Source of the DNA: Desulfuromonadaceae bacterium GWB2_53_15
GTDB taxonomy: Bacteria; Desulfobacterota; Desulfuromonadia; Geobacterales; Pseudopelobacteraceae
Assembly (NCBI GenBank): GCA_001824455.1
Contig: MHXL01000172.1
Location: 1,973-8,517 of the forward strand
DNA: 6,545 bases
Reading direction: 5' to 3'
Below, piece by piece: positions 1 to 5,915 of this stretch. Each line of letters starts with the position of its first letter. Position 1 is the stretch's first letter. Both the position numbers and the translations under genes were made by a program. A model generated the notes under the pieces. The model saw nothing but the letters and a program-made list of their open reading frames with translations, was not told where the DNA came from and did not search any database.

Positions 1-1214
1 AGCTCGAATTTCTAAGGCAGCGCAAATGCCAGCAGGCCCAGGGTTACTATTTTGCCCGACCGCTCGACCCCCAGCAGTTTGAAGCCTTTGTAACTTCAGG
101 CATGCCGGTCGGAGACATGTCGGTTTCCACACCGGATGTGTCTCCCGTCGCTGTCAAATTAGACGTACTTTCCTGCATGGAAGAGTCCGCCCAGGCCGAT
201 TCCGGCAGCAACCCGCCAAACGCGGCCGTCAGCGCAGAGTATATCGGCGATATTTCCATCCCGGTATTGCCTGCGCACCCCGGCGACAACCTTGCCGCGG
301 TCCTCAAGCGTTTTCAGACCAATCCGGGCCTGCAGGTGTTGCCGGTGGTTGATGACGGTCGCGCGATCGGCATTATCAACCGTTCCACCTTTCTGGAAGA
401 CCATGTCATCGGGATGAACGGCTTCGCCTTCCATATCAACCATTCCAGGAAGATGCGCGACCTGATGTCGCCGGTCAAGCTGGGATTCGAATCGAATGTC
501 AGTATCAGAGACGCAGCCCAAGCCATCCAGTCCAAGGAGATGGATGTCCGGGTGGACAACATCTGTGTCAGCCTAAACGGAATCTATCACGGGGTCGTGG
601 ATGTCAACCGCTTTATCAACGCCATTACCGAGATCAACCTGACGCTGGCCAAGGGCGCCAATCCTCTGACCGGTCTGCCTGGCAATGAGAGCATCCAGCG
701 CGAGATAAACGAGCGGCTCCTGGCAGGAGAGGGTTTCGACATCGCCTACATCGACATCGACAATTTCAAGCCATTCAACGATTATTACGGATTTCAGCGG
801 GGCGATGTGGTCATCAAGGCCATCGGAGAAATCATATCCGCGGTAGCAAGGTCGTCGGGTGCGGGATTATCATGCTATTGCGGACATATCGGCGGTGACG
901 ACTTCATCATCATAACCGGGCCGCACCATGCAGAATACATCTCCTCACAGGTCATCAAGGCGCTTGAAGAGCATTTGGCGGTCTTCCATGGAGAAACGGA
1001 TTTTTCCGCAGGCTGTTACAGGGCCGTAAACCGCAAGGGCGAACAGGAAACCTTCGGTTTGCTCTCGATCTCCATCGGCATCGTCAACACACGCTTGACG
1101 CCGGTTAGTTCATACGCCCAGCTGGCGTCCATCTCCACCGAGGTCAAGAAGGCCGCCAAGAAACTGCCGGGATCATCGGTGGTGATCAATCGCAGGCTGG
1201 GGGAGGAAGCGTGA
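1..1214 (+). CDS. EAL-CBS-CBS-GGDEF c-di-GMP signalling protein, 5' end cut by window
   Basis: The frame is open from base 3 without a start, so the gene begins outside the window; the ATG at 102 is internal. Numbering residues from base 3, residues 1-30 carry the last segment of an EAL phosphodiesterase domain (QGYYFARPL followed by FEAFV). Residues about 75-215 form a CBS pair, typically a ligand-binding regulatory module. Residues about 215-395 form a GGDEF domain: it opens with NPLTGLPGN (220-228), continues with the metal/substrate segment DIDNFKPFNDYYGF, has the signature GGDDF (297-301, bases 891-905) and ends with SISIGIV. This order, EAL then CBS pair then GGDEF, is a known architecture. 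The signature has Asp where the usual catalytic Glu stands, and the position of the RxxD inhibitory site has no Arg or Asp. The protein may therefore make c-di-GMP weakly, or only bind GTP and regulate the EAL domain. The catalytic EAL residues are not visible. Domain identity is very secure; activity is inference. Confidence 0.95.
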   Translation, partial: LEFLRQRKCQQAQGYYFARPLDPQQFEAFVTSGMPVGDMSVSTPDVSPVAVKLDVLSCMEESAQADSGSNPPNAAVSAEYIGDISIPVLPAHPGDNLAAVLKRFQTNPGLQVLPVVDDGRAIGIINRSTFLEDHVIGMNGFAFHINHSRKMRDLMSPVKLGFESNVSIRDAAQAIQSKEMDVRVDNICVSLNGIYHGVVDVNRFINAITEINLTLAKGANPLTGLPGNESIQREINERLLAGEGFDIAYIDIDNFKPFNDYYGFQRGDVVIKAIGEIISAVARSSGAGLSCYCGHIGGDDFIIITGPHHAEYISSQVIKALEEHLAVFHGETDFSAGCYRAVNRKGEQETFGLLSISIGIVNTRLTPVSSYAQLASISTEVKKAAKKLPGSSVVINRRLGEEA

Positions 1215-1284
1215 GTTGTGCGTATTGTAGAATGGGTTTTGCGCGAGCGGCGGAAATGCCACCATTTTGTTTGCATGGTATATG

Positions 1285-1385
1285 GAGTCATGTTCTTTAG
1301 CTTCATTATTGCAAAATAATCATATAGAATCGACGGCATTCGGATGTTGTCATGACTCGAAAGTTGGGCCTACCCAGGATGACAA
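1285..1385 (+). promoter_or_regulatory. Inverted-repeat cluster in the leader of the FRG gene
   Basis: The 201-base gap between the GGDEF stop and the FRG start is AT-rich and contains several symmetrical sequences. GAGTCATG (1285-1292) is the reverse complement of CATGACTC (1351-1358). GTCATGAC (1349-1356) is a perfect 8-base palindrome. TTGTCAT (1347-1353) pairs with ATGACAA (1379-1385) across 25 bases, and inside that loop TGGG (1365-1368) can pair with CCCA (1373-1376) around a four-base loop. ATTATT/AATAAT (1305-1320) is a further short palindrome. These could be operator half-sites of the form GTCAT/ATGAC, or an RNA hairpin just upstream of the ribosome binding site. A possible -10 (TAGAAT, 1325-1330) has only a poor -35 partner. 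Function is inferred from position and symmetry only. Confidence 0.3.
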
Positions 1386-1415
1386 ATTATATTATGGCAA
1401 GGAGAACGGATAGTT

Positions 1416-2219
1416 ATGGAAACTCTTGTGGCCTCTTCGTGGGACGACTTGCAAAACCAGCTCTTCGCAGATTCATGGAATGAGGAAATAGGCCGGTTCA
1501 GATCGAGATTTGCCTTCCGTGGGCTTTCGGACTCCAGTTACCGTCTTGAAACGACCTTGATCCGGCTTGGCGGGCAGTACGCCGAGCTTGAACGTCACAT
1601 GCTGCGCAATTTCAAGAAATATGCCCACAGAAGCGTGGTTGAGCGCGACTCCCTCTGGCACTGGCTTTCGTTGGCGCAACATCATGGCTTGCCGACCCGG
1701 CTGCTCGACTGGACATACTCCCCGTTTATCGCCATGCACTTTGCGACCTCCAATATTGAAAAGTTCGATACCGATGGAGTGATCTGGGCGGTGAATTACG
1801 TCAAGGCGCATGAAATGTTACCGAGAAAGATAAAGGAGAAACTGGAAAGAGAAGGTGCAAATGTCCTGACCGTGGATTTCCTTTTGGAGGAGATCAATTC
1901 ACTGCATGAACTTGACCTGCTTGCCGACGATAAAGTGGCCATATTCTTCGAACCTCCTTCGATTGACGACCGGATAGTCAATCAGTACGCATTTTGTTCG
2001 GTTATGACCGATCCGTGCATGGTGCTTGACGACTGGCTGAAATCGTATCCCTGGATCGCGCGTAAGATTATCATCCCGGCTGCCCTGAAATGGGAAATCC
2101 GCGACAAGCTTGACCAGTCGAATATAAACGAACGGGTTCTTTTCCCCGGTCTCGACGGCCTGAGCAGCTGGCTGAAACGCCACTACAGCCATAAAACATT
2201 GGCTGGAGACCTGCCGTGA
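1416..2219 (+). CDS. FRG domain-containing protein
   Basis: This 267-residue protein matches the FRG domain family in its main motifs. The name-giving Phe-Arg-Gly is at residues 34-36 (in FAFRGLSDSSYRL), the strongly conserved block AQHHGLPTRLLDWTYSP is at 87-103, a second block PPSIDDRIVNQYAFCSV is at 180-196, and the C-terminal LFPGLDGLSSWLKRHY is at 242-257. No membrane segment or signal peptide is visible, so it should be cytoplasmic. FRG proteins occur in bacteria and phages, often in accessory regions, and their biochemical activity is not settled to my knowledge. Here the domain spans nearly the whole protein with no extra effector domain. AAGGAG at 1399-1404 lies 11 bases before the ATG, a usable if slightly long spacing. 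The next gene starts 73 bases downstream, so co-transcription is possible. The family assignment is strong; the role (possibly defence or stress) is a guess from family context. Confidence 0.9.
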   Translation: METLVASSWDDLQNQLFADSWNEEIGRFRSRFAFRGLSDSSYRLETTLIRLGGQYAELERHMLRNFKKYAHRSVVERDSLWHWLSLAQHHGLPTRLLDWTYSPFIAMHFATSNIEKFDTDGVIWAVNYVKAHEMLPRKIKEKLEREGANVLTVDFLLEEINSLHELDLLADDKVAIFFEPPSIDDRIVNQYAFCSVMTDPCMVLDDWLKSYPWIARKIIIPAALKWEIRDKLDQSNINERVLFPGLDGLSSWLKRHYSHKTLAGDLP

Positions 2220-2280
2220 TGTTACACCCACACGTTATGCAATAAAATTATGCCGGTTTGACACCTGCGTTATGACAACC

Positions 2281-2286
2281 AAGGAG
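2281..2286 (+). promoter_or_regulatory. Ribosome binding site AAGGAG that sets the start at 2293
   Basis: AAGGAG lies 6 bases before the ATG at 2293. An in-frame ATG at 2272 sits upstream of this site and has no Shine-Dalgarno of its own, so the shorter protein is preferred. Confidence 0.75.
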
Positions 2287-2292
2287 CAACAA

Positions 2293-2487
2293 ATGTCCAA
2301 AAAAATCGGCCACAATTATGAAAGAGATCCTTACCCGTGGGATGGTGCCGAAAAACTCGCCAGTTCCGAGGAATGGACCTGTTGTGATATGAAACTTCCC
2401 TCAACGTTTTACATCTGCCCGATCTGCGGGAAAGAGCGCGATTTGGACACCGTTGACTTGGCATCAGAAGACTCAGAGGAATCCTAA
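2293..2487 (+). CDS. Small Cys-pair (possible zinc-ribbon) protein, 64 residues
   Basis: The product starts MSKKIGHNYERD and is short and acidic at its C terminus (ends EDSEES). It has a Cys-Cys pair at residues 30-31 (EWTCC) and a CPIC pair at 42-45 followed by Gly-Lys, which resembles the second knuckle of a zinc ribbon. The spacing of 10 residues between the pairs would make a very tight ribbon, so metal binding is plausible but not certain. I do not recognise a named family. The start at 2293 is chosen for the AAGGAG six bases upstream; an ATG at 2272 would add seven residues. It lies 73 bases after the FRG gene on the same strand and is followed by a 315-base stretch without an intact gene. 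Translation looks real because of the ribosome binding site and the CxxC motif; the function is unknown. Confidence 0.7.
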   Translation: MSKKIGHNYERDPYPWDGAEKLASSEEWTCCDMKLPSTFYICPICGKERDLDTVDLASEDSEES

Positions 2488-2561
2488 CGTTTAAAAATCT
2501 TACAATATCCAACGCACTATAAAATTAAGAAACAAACTCCCCACCACCACATCCTCTCTTT

Positions 2562-2785
2562 ATGGCGCTGTTCGTGGAACCATCGCTGACTTCACCTTAT
2601 ACCCCGGCAGCATGTCCAACGCAGAAATCACTCCATTTGTTTGTCACCAATATTTTAACAACACGGCACACCGTTGTAACTGGTGATTTGCTAAAATTTA
2701 ACTCAAAAGAGACCCCCAGGCTGTCCGCGCTATCGCAGCTAACCCGGACAACCTGGTGTTTGTTGTGACGAAACAGCCCCATTAA
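2562..2785 (+). pseudogene. Probable frameshifted or decayed small gene in the 2488-2802 gap
   Basis: No intact gene fills 2488-2802, but coding-like sequence appears in two frames. From the ATG at 2562 one frame runs to 2768 and includes HTVVTGDLLKFNSK (about 2667-2708). From 2708 the frame one base back reads RDPQAVRAIAANPDNLVFVV and ends at the TAA at 2783-2785, with GC-rich, gene-like codons but no start of its own: an in-frame TAA sits at 2699-2701. Joining the two at the AAAAG run (2705-2709) gives one continuous small protein that stops 17 bases before the next gene. The same second frame also reads plausibly further up (ADFTLYPGSMSNAEITPF, about 2585-2638), hinting at two compensating indels. 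A true mutation, a sequencing error or a -1 slip on AAAA would all fit. No Shine-Dalgarno precedes 2562. The first 74 bases of the gap (2488-2561) are AT-rich then C/A-rich, with nothing clear in them. Confidence 0.35.
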
Positions 2786-2802
2786 TTTGAAAGGAAAACA
2801 AA

Positions 2803-3027
2803 ATGGACATTTCACTCCTGAATATGAATCTTCTCACTCATACCGCAATTACTGCCCTGAAAAATGCTTATGATCAATGCAGCGACAAGGCGGCAAAAGA
2901 ATCAATCATTGCGGCGTTCAAAGCGATAATCCAGTTGAATCATGATCTTGGGAAACATGACAATTATGGCAAGGCATCCGAAAATGATAGTGACTATGAT
3001 CCAAGTGAGTATTGCGCTGCAGTGTAA
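2803..3027 (+). CDS. Small helical protein with acidic tail, 74 residues, unknown function
   Basis: AAGGA at 2791-2795 stands 7 bases before the ATG, a good ribosome binding site. The first two thirds are rich in Ala, Lys, Ile and Leu and should form one or two helices (TAITALKNAYDQCSDKAAKE at residues 14-33, then SIIAAFKAIIQLNHDL at 34-49). The end is polar and acidic (ENDSDYDPSEYCAAV). There is no signal peptide, membrane span or metal motif; the two cysteines (26 and 71) are far apart. I do not recognise the family. The zinc-ribbon gene begins 29 bases downstream on the same strand, so the two are probably one transcript. It could be a small DNA- or protein-binding accessory factor, but nothing in the sequence shows this. 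Confidence 0.7.
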   Translation: MDISLLNMNLLTHTAITALKNAYDQCSDKAAKESIIAAFKAIIQLNHDLGKHDNYGKASENDSDYDPSEYCAAV

Positions 3028-3045
3028 TTGCACCTGAGATTTCAT

Positions 3046-3051
3046 GGGAGG
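3046..3051 (+). promoter_or_regulatory. Ribosome binding site GGGAGG for the TTG start at 3057
   Basis: GGGAGG lies 5 bases before a TTG codon at 3057. The longer reading of the frame also begins at a TTG (3012), but that one overlaps the end of the preceding gene and has no such site, so 3057 is preferred. Confidence 0.65.
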
Positions 3052-3056
3052 TTAGT

Positions 3057-3230
3057 TTGAACTGTCCAAAGTGTAAGGCCAAGATTGGAGTCATGAAGCA
3101 TGAGATCATACTTGATTTCGGTGTTGTGCAGGGTACGCGGTGCATAATCTGTGGCTATTTATCGCAACCGTACCAACCGTATCTCCGGAAACCCAGCATC
3201 AGACAGAATGATGTTGCAATGTCACAATAA
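3057..3230 (+). CDS. Small zinc-ribbon protein, 57 residues, TTG start
   Basis: With the TTG start the protein opens MNCPKCKAKIGVMKHEI. Two Cys pairs are visible, CPKC at residues 3-6 and CIIC at 30-33 followed by Gly-Tyr, the classic CxxC...CxxCG layout of a zinc ribbon, so it very probably binds one zinc ion. Such minimal ribbons are often nucleic-acid or protein interaction modules; the specific role here is unknown. The tail after CGYL (PYQPYLRKPSIRQNDVAMSQ) is polar and probably disordered, and its last 32 bases of DNA overlap the 3' end of the convergent SAP-like frame. It follows the 74-residue protein gene by 29 bases and is likely co-transcribed with it. The start rests on GGGAGG at 3046-3051; a start at 3012 would add 15 residues without obvious domain content. 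Confidence 0.75.
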   Translation: MNCPKCKAKIGVMKHEIILDFGVVQGTRCIICGYLSQPYQPYLRKPSIRQNDVAMSQ

Positions 3231-3321
3231 AAGTCCTGTAGATGACGATGTCGGCCTTTTTCACTCCGACAACCCTGATGCCATGTTCGACAGCAATATG
3301 TTTGATTTTTGCGAATGTCAT
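3199..3321 (-). CDS. Short SAP-like protein (40 residues), possibly truncated
   Basis: On the minus strand an ATG at 3321 opens MTFAKIKHIAVEHGIRVVGV followed by KKADIV and runs to a TGA at 3201-3199. The first 26 residues resemble the helix-turn-helix core of small SAP / Rho N-terminal-like domains (pattern IK.IA...GI.....KKxD[IL]), which usually bind nucleic acid. In the small bacterial versions I know, this core continues with a helix of the RAIQ type and a Cys-containing tail. Here the C-terminal 14 residues do not match, so the gene may be truncated or frameshifted. AAGGAG (3334-3329) stands 7 bases before the ATG, the best Shine-Dalgarno in the window. The start is 30 bases after the stop of the PHP-glycosyltransferase gene on the same strand, so it is probably co-transcribed. 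The reading frame is well supported; the family call is from memory of the motif. Confidence 0.6.
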   Translation of the reverse strand: MTFAKIKHIAVEHGIRVVGVKKADIVIYRTFIVTLQHHSV

Positions 3322-3328
3322 GTCTTTT

Positions 3329-3334
3329 CTCCTT
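3329..3334 (-). promoter_or_regulatory. Strong ribosome binding site of the SAP-like frame
   Basis: Read on the minus strand, AAAAGGAGAAAAGAC leads directly into the ATG at 3321. The AAGGAG core is 7 bases from the start. It lies inside the 30 bases between the PHP-GT stop and this small frame and is the main reason to accept a gene of only 40 codons. Confidence 0.7.
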
Positions 3335-3351
3335 TTGTTTGATTCATTGAT

Positions 3352-5793
3352 CTAGGCCGCATTGGCGAGAGGTGTGTTTTCGCCGCATGCCGGACGAAGC
3401 GTGTCTTGTTGCAGAATGGTGCTGTAGGTTTCATTGCTGTCTGGCGCCTTGTCCAGTGTGAAGCGTCTTGCATTGATTCCCATGCTGGCAATTTGCTGCC
3501 GGTCAGAGATCATCGACCTGATGGCGCTGACCAGATCGCTTGTGCTGCCGGCGCGGAATACCACACCGGTCTCGCCATCAATCATCAGCTCCCGTGGACC
3601 ACCCTCATCGGATACGATTACCGGCAAACCAGAGGCCTGCGCTTCAAGCACCACATTGCCGAAGGTGTCGGTGGCGCTGGGGAACACGAACAGGTCGGCC
3701 GAAGCATAGCCCCGCTGCAGTTGCTCTCCTGCGAGATAGCCGGTAAACAGGGCTGGATAACCCGAAAGGGATGCCTCCATCTCTTCCCGGTAAGGGCCAT
3801 CCCCAATAACGGCAAGGGCAATTGCCGATCCAGCCTCAAATAGTTCCCTGAAGGCATCCACCAGCATCTCCAGCCCCTTCTCACGGGAAACGCGACCCAC
3901 ATAAAGCAGCACAACCGCGCCAAGACCAATTCCGCGGCATTTCCAGAAGGTGGGATTGCGCATTTCAGGGGAGTAGGTCTCAGTATCCACCCAGCGGGGC
4001 AACGGCTTCATTCGTTCCGGTGGCAGACCGCGCGATTGCAACTGTTTCCGGGTTCCTGCCGATGGCACCATTACCTCTTCCATCTGGCTGTAAAACCAGA
4101 TCATGTAGCTCCAGGCGGCCTTTTCCAGAAATTCATCATTGGTCAGGCTGCGCACATACTGGGGGATGTCGGTGTGGTAGGTGCCGGCAGCGGGAATATT
4201 CATCATGCGGGCGATCAGCAGGCCGAGCAGTCCCACGGTGCCGGGGGTACTGATATGGATGCGGGTAAACCCCTCGCGCTCGATAAAGTCCATCACGTCC
4301 AGAATCGGCGGGAAATTGAGCTTCAGCTCGGGGTATTCCGGCAATACAAAATCGCCCACCGACTGGAATCTTTTCACTCCCTCAACAGCAGCTTCGCCAT
4401 TGTCACCGGCAGTGATCACGGTCAACTCGACCCCACGGCTCCGGGCGGTGCTTATCAGGCGCTTGATGGTGATGGCCACGCCGTTGATCTCGTCCAGGGT
4501 GTCGGTGAACAGGGCGATCTTTTCAGGGGCTTCCTTGTGATACAACTCAGGCAGTGCTTTTGTGAGATCCCGGATCAGTTCCTTTCCCTTGTGCTGGTGA
4601 TGGAAGGCCAGGTAATAAGGGGAAATCAGGGTATGCACCAGTCCGATGGTACCGACCGTATTGAGGTAGTCGAAAAAACCGGCGTTGAGCGGCAACGTCA
4701 TCAGCCGGTTCGTGTAGTGGAAAATCAAGCGGTTGGCGAGCCGGCTGGTGACCGCGAAGATCTTGCGGTTGCTGTCTGCATCGCGGATACCGGCCAGAAA
4801 CTCGCTGTCACCCAACAGCAGACGCGCTTCACCGTCGAGGATCTCTTCAAAGCATTTTCCGGTATGGTTGCGTGAAGCCGGCAGGTTTTTGAGGATAAAG
4901 AGCCGGATCTTTTCGACGAACGAACCTTTGTCGGCGCCGATGTTGAAGAAACGGTCGAGCAGAGCGCTGACAAAGGGAGTGGCACCACGCCGGCGATCAC
5001 CCAGACGCTCACGGTAAAAGCTGTGGGCAATGCCGTACAGGCTGTGGGCCATGGTCAGCGCCCCCCCATCCTGGCCGTCGGCCCAACTGTCCCCATCCCT
5101 GACAGCTGCGATAAAATCATCAACCGTGGCTGCGTCATAGACAGTTGTATGCGCCCGTGCGATGAACAGGCCGCCATGGTCGTCGGAACCTCCCACGACA
5201 CCCTTGACCCAAGGGGTGGCGCCGTACGGCTGCAGGTCATATTTGTCGGACAGGCGCTGGATAACAGATTCGTTGAGCGATGAAACCAGGCGCTTGGTGA
5301 ACCCGTTGAAACGGTGTGCCCGGCAGCCGTTCTTTATTTCAAAAGTGGTAAAAAGCAGCAGTGACCTTTCAATAATCTCCAGGTTCAGCTTTTCATTCTG
5401 GGCATAAAGCGGGTGGGCCAGAAAATGGGCAATCTGCTGGGAATGAAGATAGGCCGCCAGCTCGTAGATATTCTTGCGCAACTCCAGAATCAGCTGAAAC
5501 TGCGCTTCGGAGATGTGCAGCACCACCACATGCACCTTGCAGCCGTTTTCCGGGAAATGGGCCGTAATCTCGGAGCTGACGAAGGTTCCCGGCAGATGAG
5601 CGATTTCCAGGGCACCGTTGATGGCGTTATGGTCGGTGATGGTGACGAAGTCCATGCCACGTTCCCGGGCAGTGCGGTAGAGATGCCGGGGCGATGTGTA
5701 GCTCTCCGGGACATTGAACTTGCGCATGGCCCAGTAGGTAGGTTTGTTGGAATGGCTGGAGTGGACATGCAGATCTGCTTTGTATGAGTTCAT
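3352..5793 (-). CDS. PHP-domain / GT4 glycosyltransferase fusion protein, 813 residues
   Basis: Residues 1-240 form a PHP metal-dependent hydrolase domain: DLHVHS (7-12), ITDH (52-55), Glu75 with His79, His88, AHP (126-128) and GSDDH (202-206) supply the expected metal-ligand set. Residues about 240-420 are a helical linker of unknown function. Residues about 425-790 form a GT-B fold glycosyltransferase of family GT4. LFTDTLDEINGVA (428-440) is its N-terminal glycine-containing loop; GTYHTD is at 537-542, GRVSREKG at 633-640, and DTFGNVVLEAQASGLPV at 709-725. The last is the EX7E nucleotide-sugar motif with Asp for the first Glu, as is common in MgtA- and SqdX-like enzymes. It probably transfers a sugar to a lipid or envelope acceptor in the cytoplasm; donor and acceptor are unknown. 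No transmembrane segment is clear. The ATG is certain: an in-frame TAA lies two codons upstream (5799-5797) and the PHP motif begins at residue 7. No usable Shine-Dalgarno is seen. Confidence 0.92.
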   Translation of the reverse strand: MNSYKADLHVHSSHSNKPTYWAMRKFNVPESYTSPRHLYRTARERGMDFVTITDHNAINGALEIAHLPGTFVSSEITAHFPENGCKVHVVVLHISEAQFQLILELRKNIYELAAYLHSQQIAHFLAHPLYAQNEKLNLEIIERSLLLFTTFEIKNGCRAHRFNGFTKRLVSSLNESVIQRLSDKYDLQPYGATPWVKGVVGGSDDHGGLFIARAHTTVYDAATVDDFIAAVRDGDSWADGQDGGALTMAHSLYGIAHSFYRERLGDRRRGATPFVSALLDRFFNIGADKGSFVEKIRLFILKNLPASRNHTGKCFEEILDGEARLLLGDSEFLAGIRDADSNRKIFAVTSRLANRLIFHYTNRLMTLPLNAGFFDYLNTVGTIGLVHTLISPYYLAFHHQHKGKELIRDLTKALPELYHKEAPEKIALFTDTLDEINGVAITIKRLISTARSRGVELTVITAGDNGEAAVEGVKRFQSVGDFVLPEYPELKLNFPPILDVMDFIEREGFTRIHISTPGTVGLLGLLIARMMNIPAAGTYHTDIPQYVRSLTNDEFLEKAAWSYMIWFYSQMEEVMVPSAGTRKQLQSRGLPPERMKPLPRWVDTETYSPEMRNPTFWKCRGIGLGAVVLLYVGRVSREKGLEMLVDAFRELFEAGSAIALAVIGDGPYREEMEASLSGYPALFTGYLAGEQLQRGYASADLFVFPSATDTFGNVVLEAQASGLPVIVSDEGGPRELMIDGETGVVFRAGSTSDLVSAIRSMISDRQQIASMGINARRFTLDKAPDSNETYSTILQQDTLRPACGENTPLANAA

Positions 5794-5915
5794 GCCTTAT
5801 AGCAATAGCATATTAATGTTACAGGCATGTTGTGGTTGTGTAATTGTTGTGTAGAAACCTGATATACGGGTTAAAAACAGTACCAACAGAGTTTTTCTTC
5901 ATGTACATTTAAGCA
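5794..5915. promoter_or_regulatory. Divergent intergenic region with TTGTG repeats
   Basis: These 122 bases must carry the start signals of both the leftward PHP-GT gene and the rightward secreted-protein gene. On the plus strand TTGTG occurs three times in quick succession (5830-5834, 5836-5840, 5847-5851), a T/G-rich patch that could be a binding site. A weak plus-strand promoter candidate is TTGTGT (5836-5841) with TGATAT (5860-5865), 18 bases apart. On the leftward strand I see AT-rich sequence near the start but no convincing -35/-10 pair. Assigned mainly from position. Confidence 0.4.

Noticed and set aside
1226..1270. Possible terminator after the GGDEF gene (AAATG/CATTT and AATGG/CCATT pairs)
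   Set aside because: Stems are weak and AT-rich, and no clear T-tract follows, so it does not look like an intrinsic terminator.
2258..2263. Perfect TTGACA -35 hexamer before the gene at 2293
   Set aside because: No -10-like hexamer occurs at 15-19 bases; that position holds the ribosome binding site.
2597..2815. Minus-strand frame beginning with a CPFC motif opposite the 2562-2785 region
   Set aside because: Its GTG start directly abuts the only purine-rich stretch, leaving no spacing for ribosome binding, and it covers the start of the well-supported gene at 2803.
3250..3270. GTCGG/CCGAC inverted repeat as a terminator between convergent genes
   Set aside because: The arms are short, the loop is 11 bases, no T-run follows, and the sequence is explained as codons of the SAP-like frame.
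4036..4875. A long plus-strand open frame of 279 codons inside the PHP-GT gene
   Set aside because: It lies wholly antisense to a gene with clear PHP and GT4 motifs, has no recognisable domain and low-complexity content typical of an antisense shadow.
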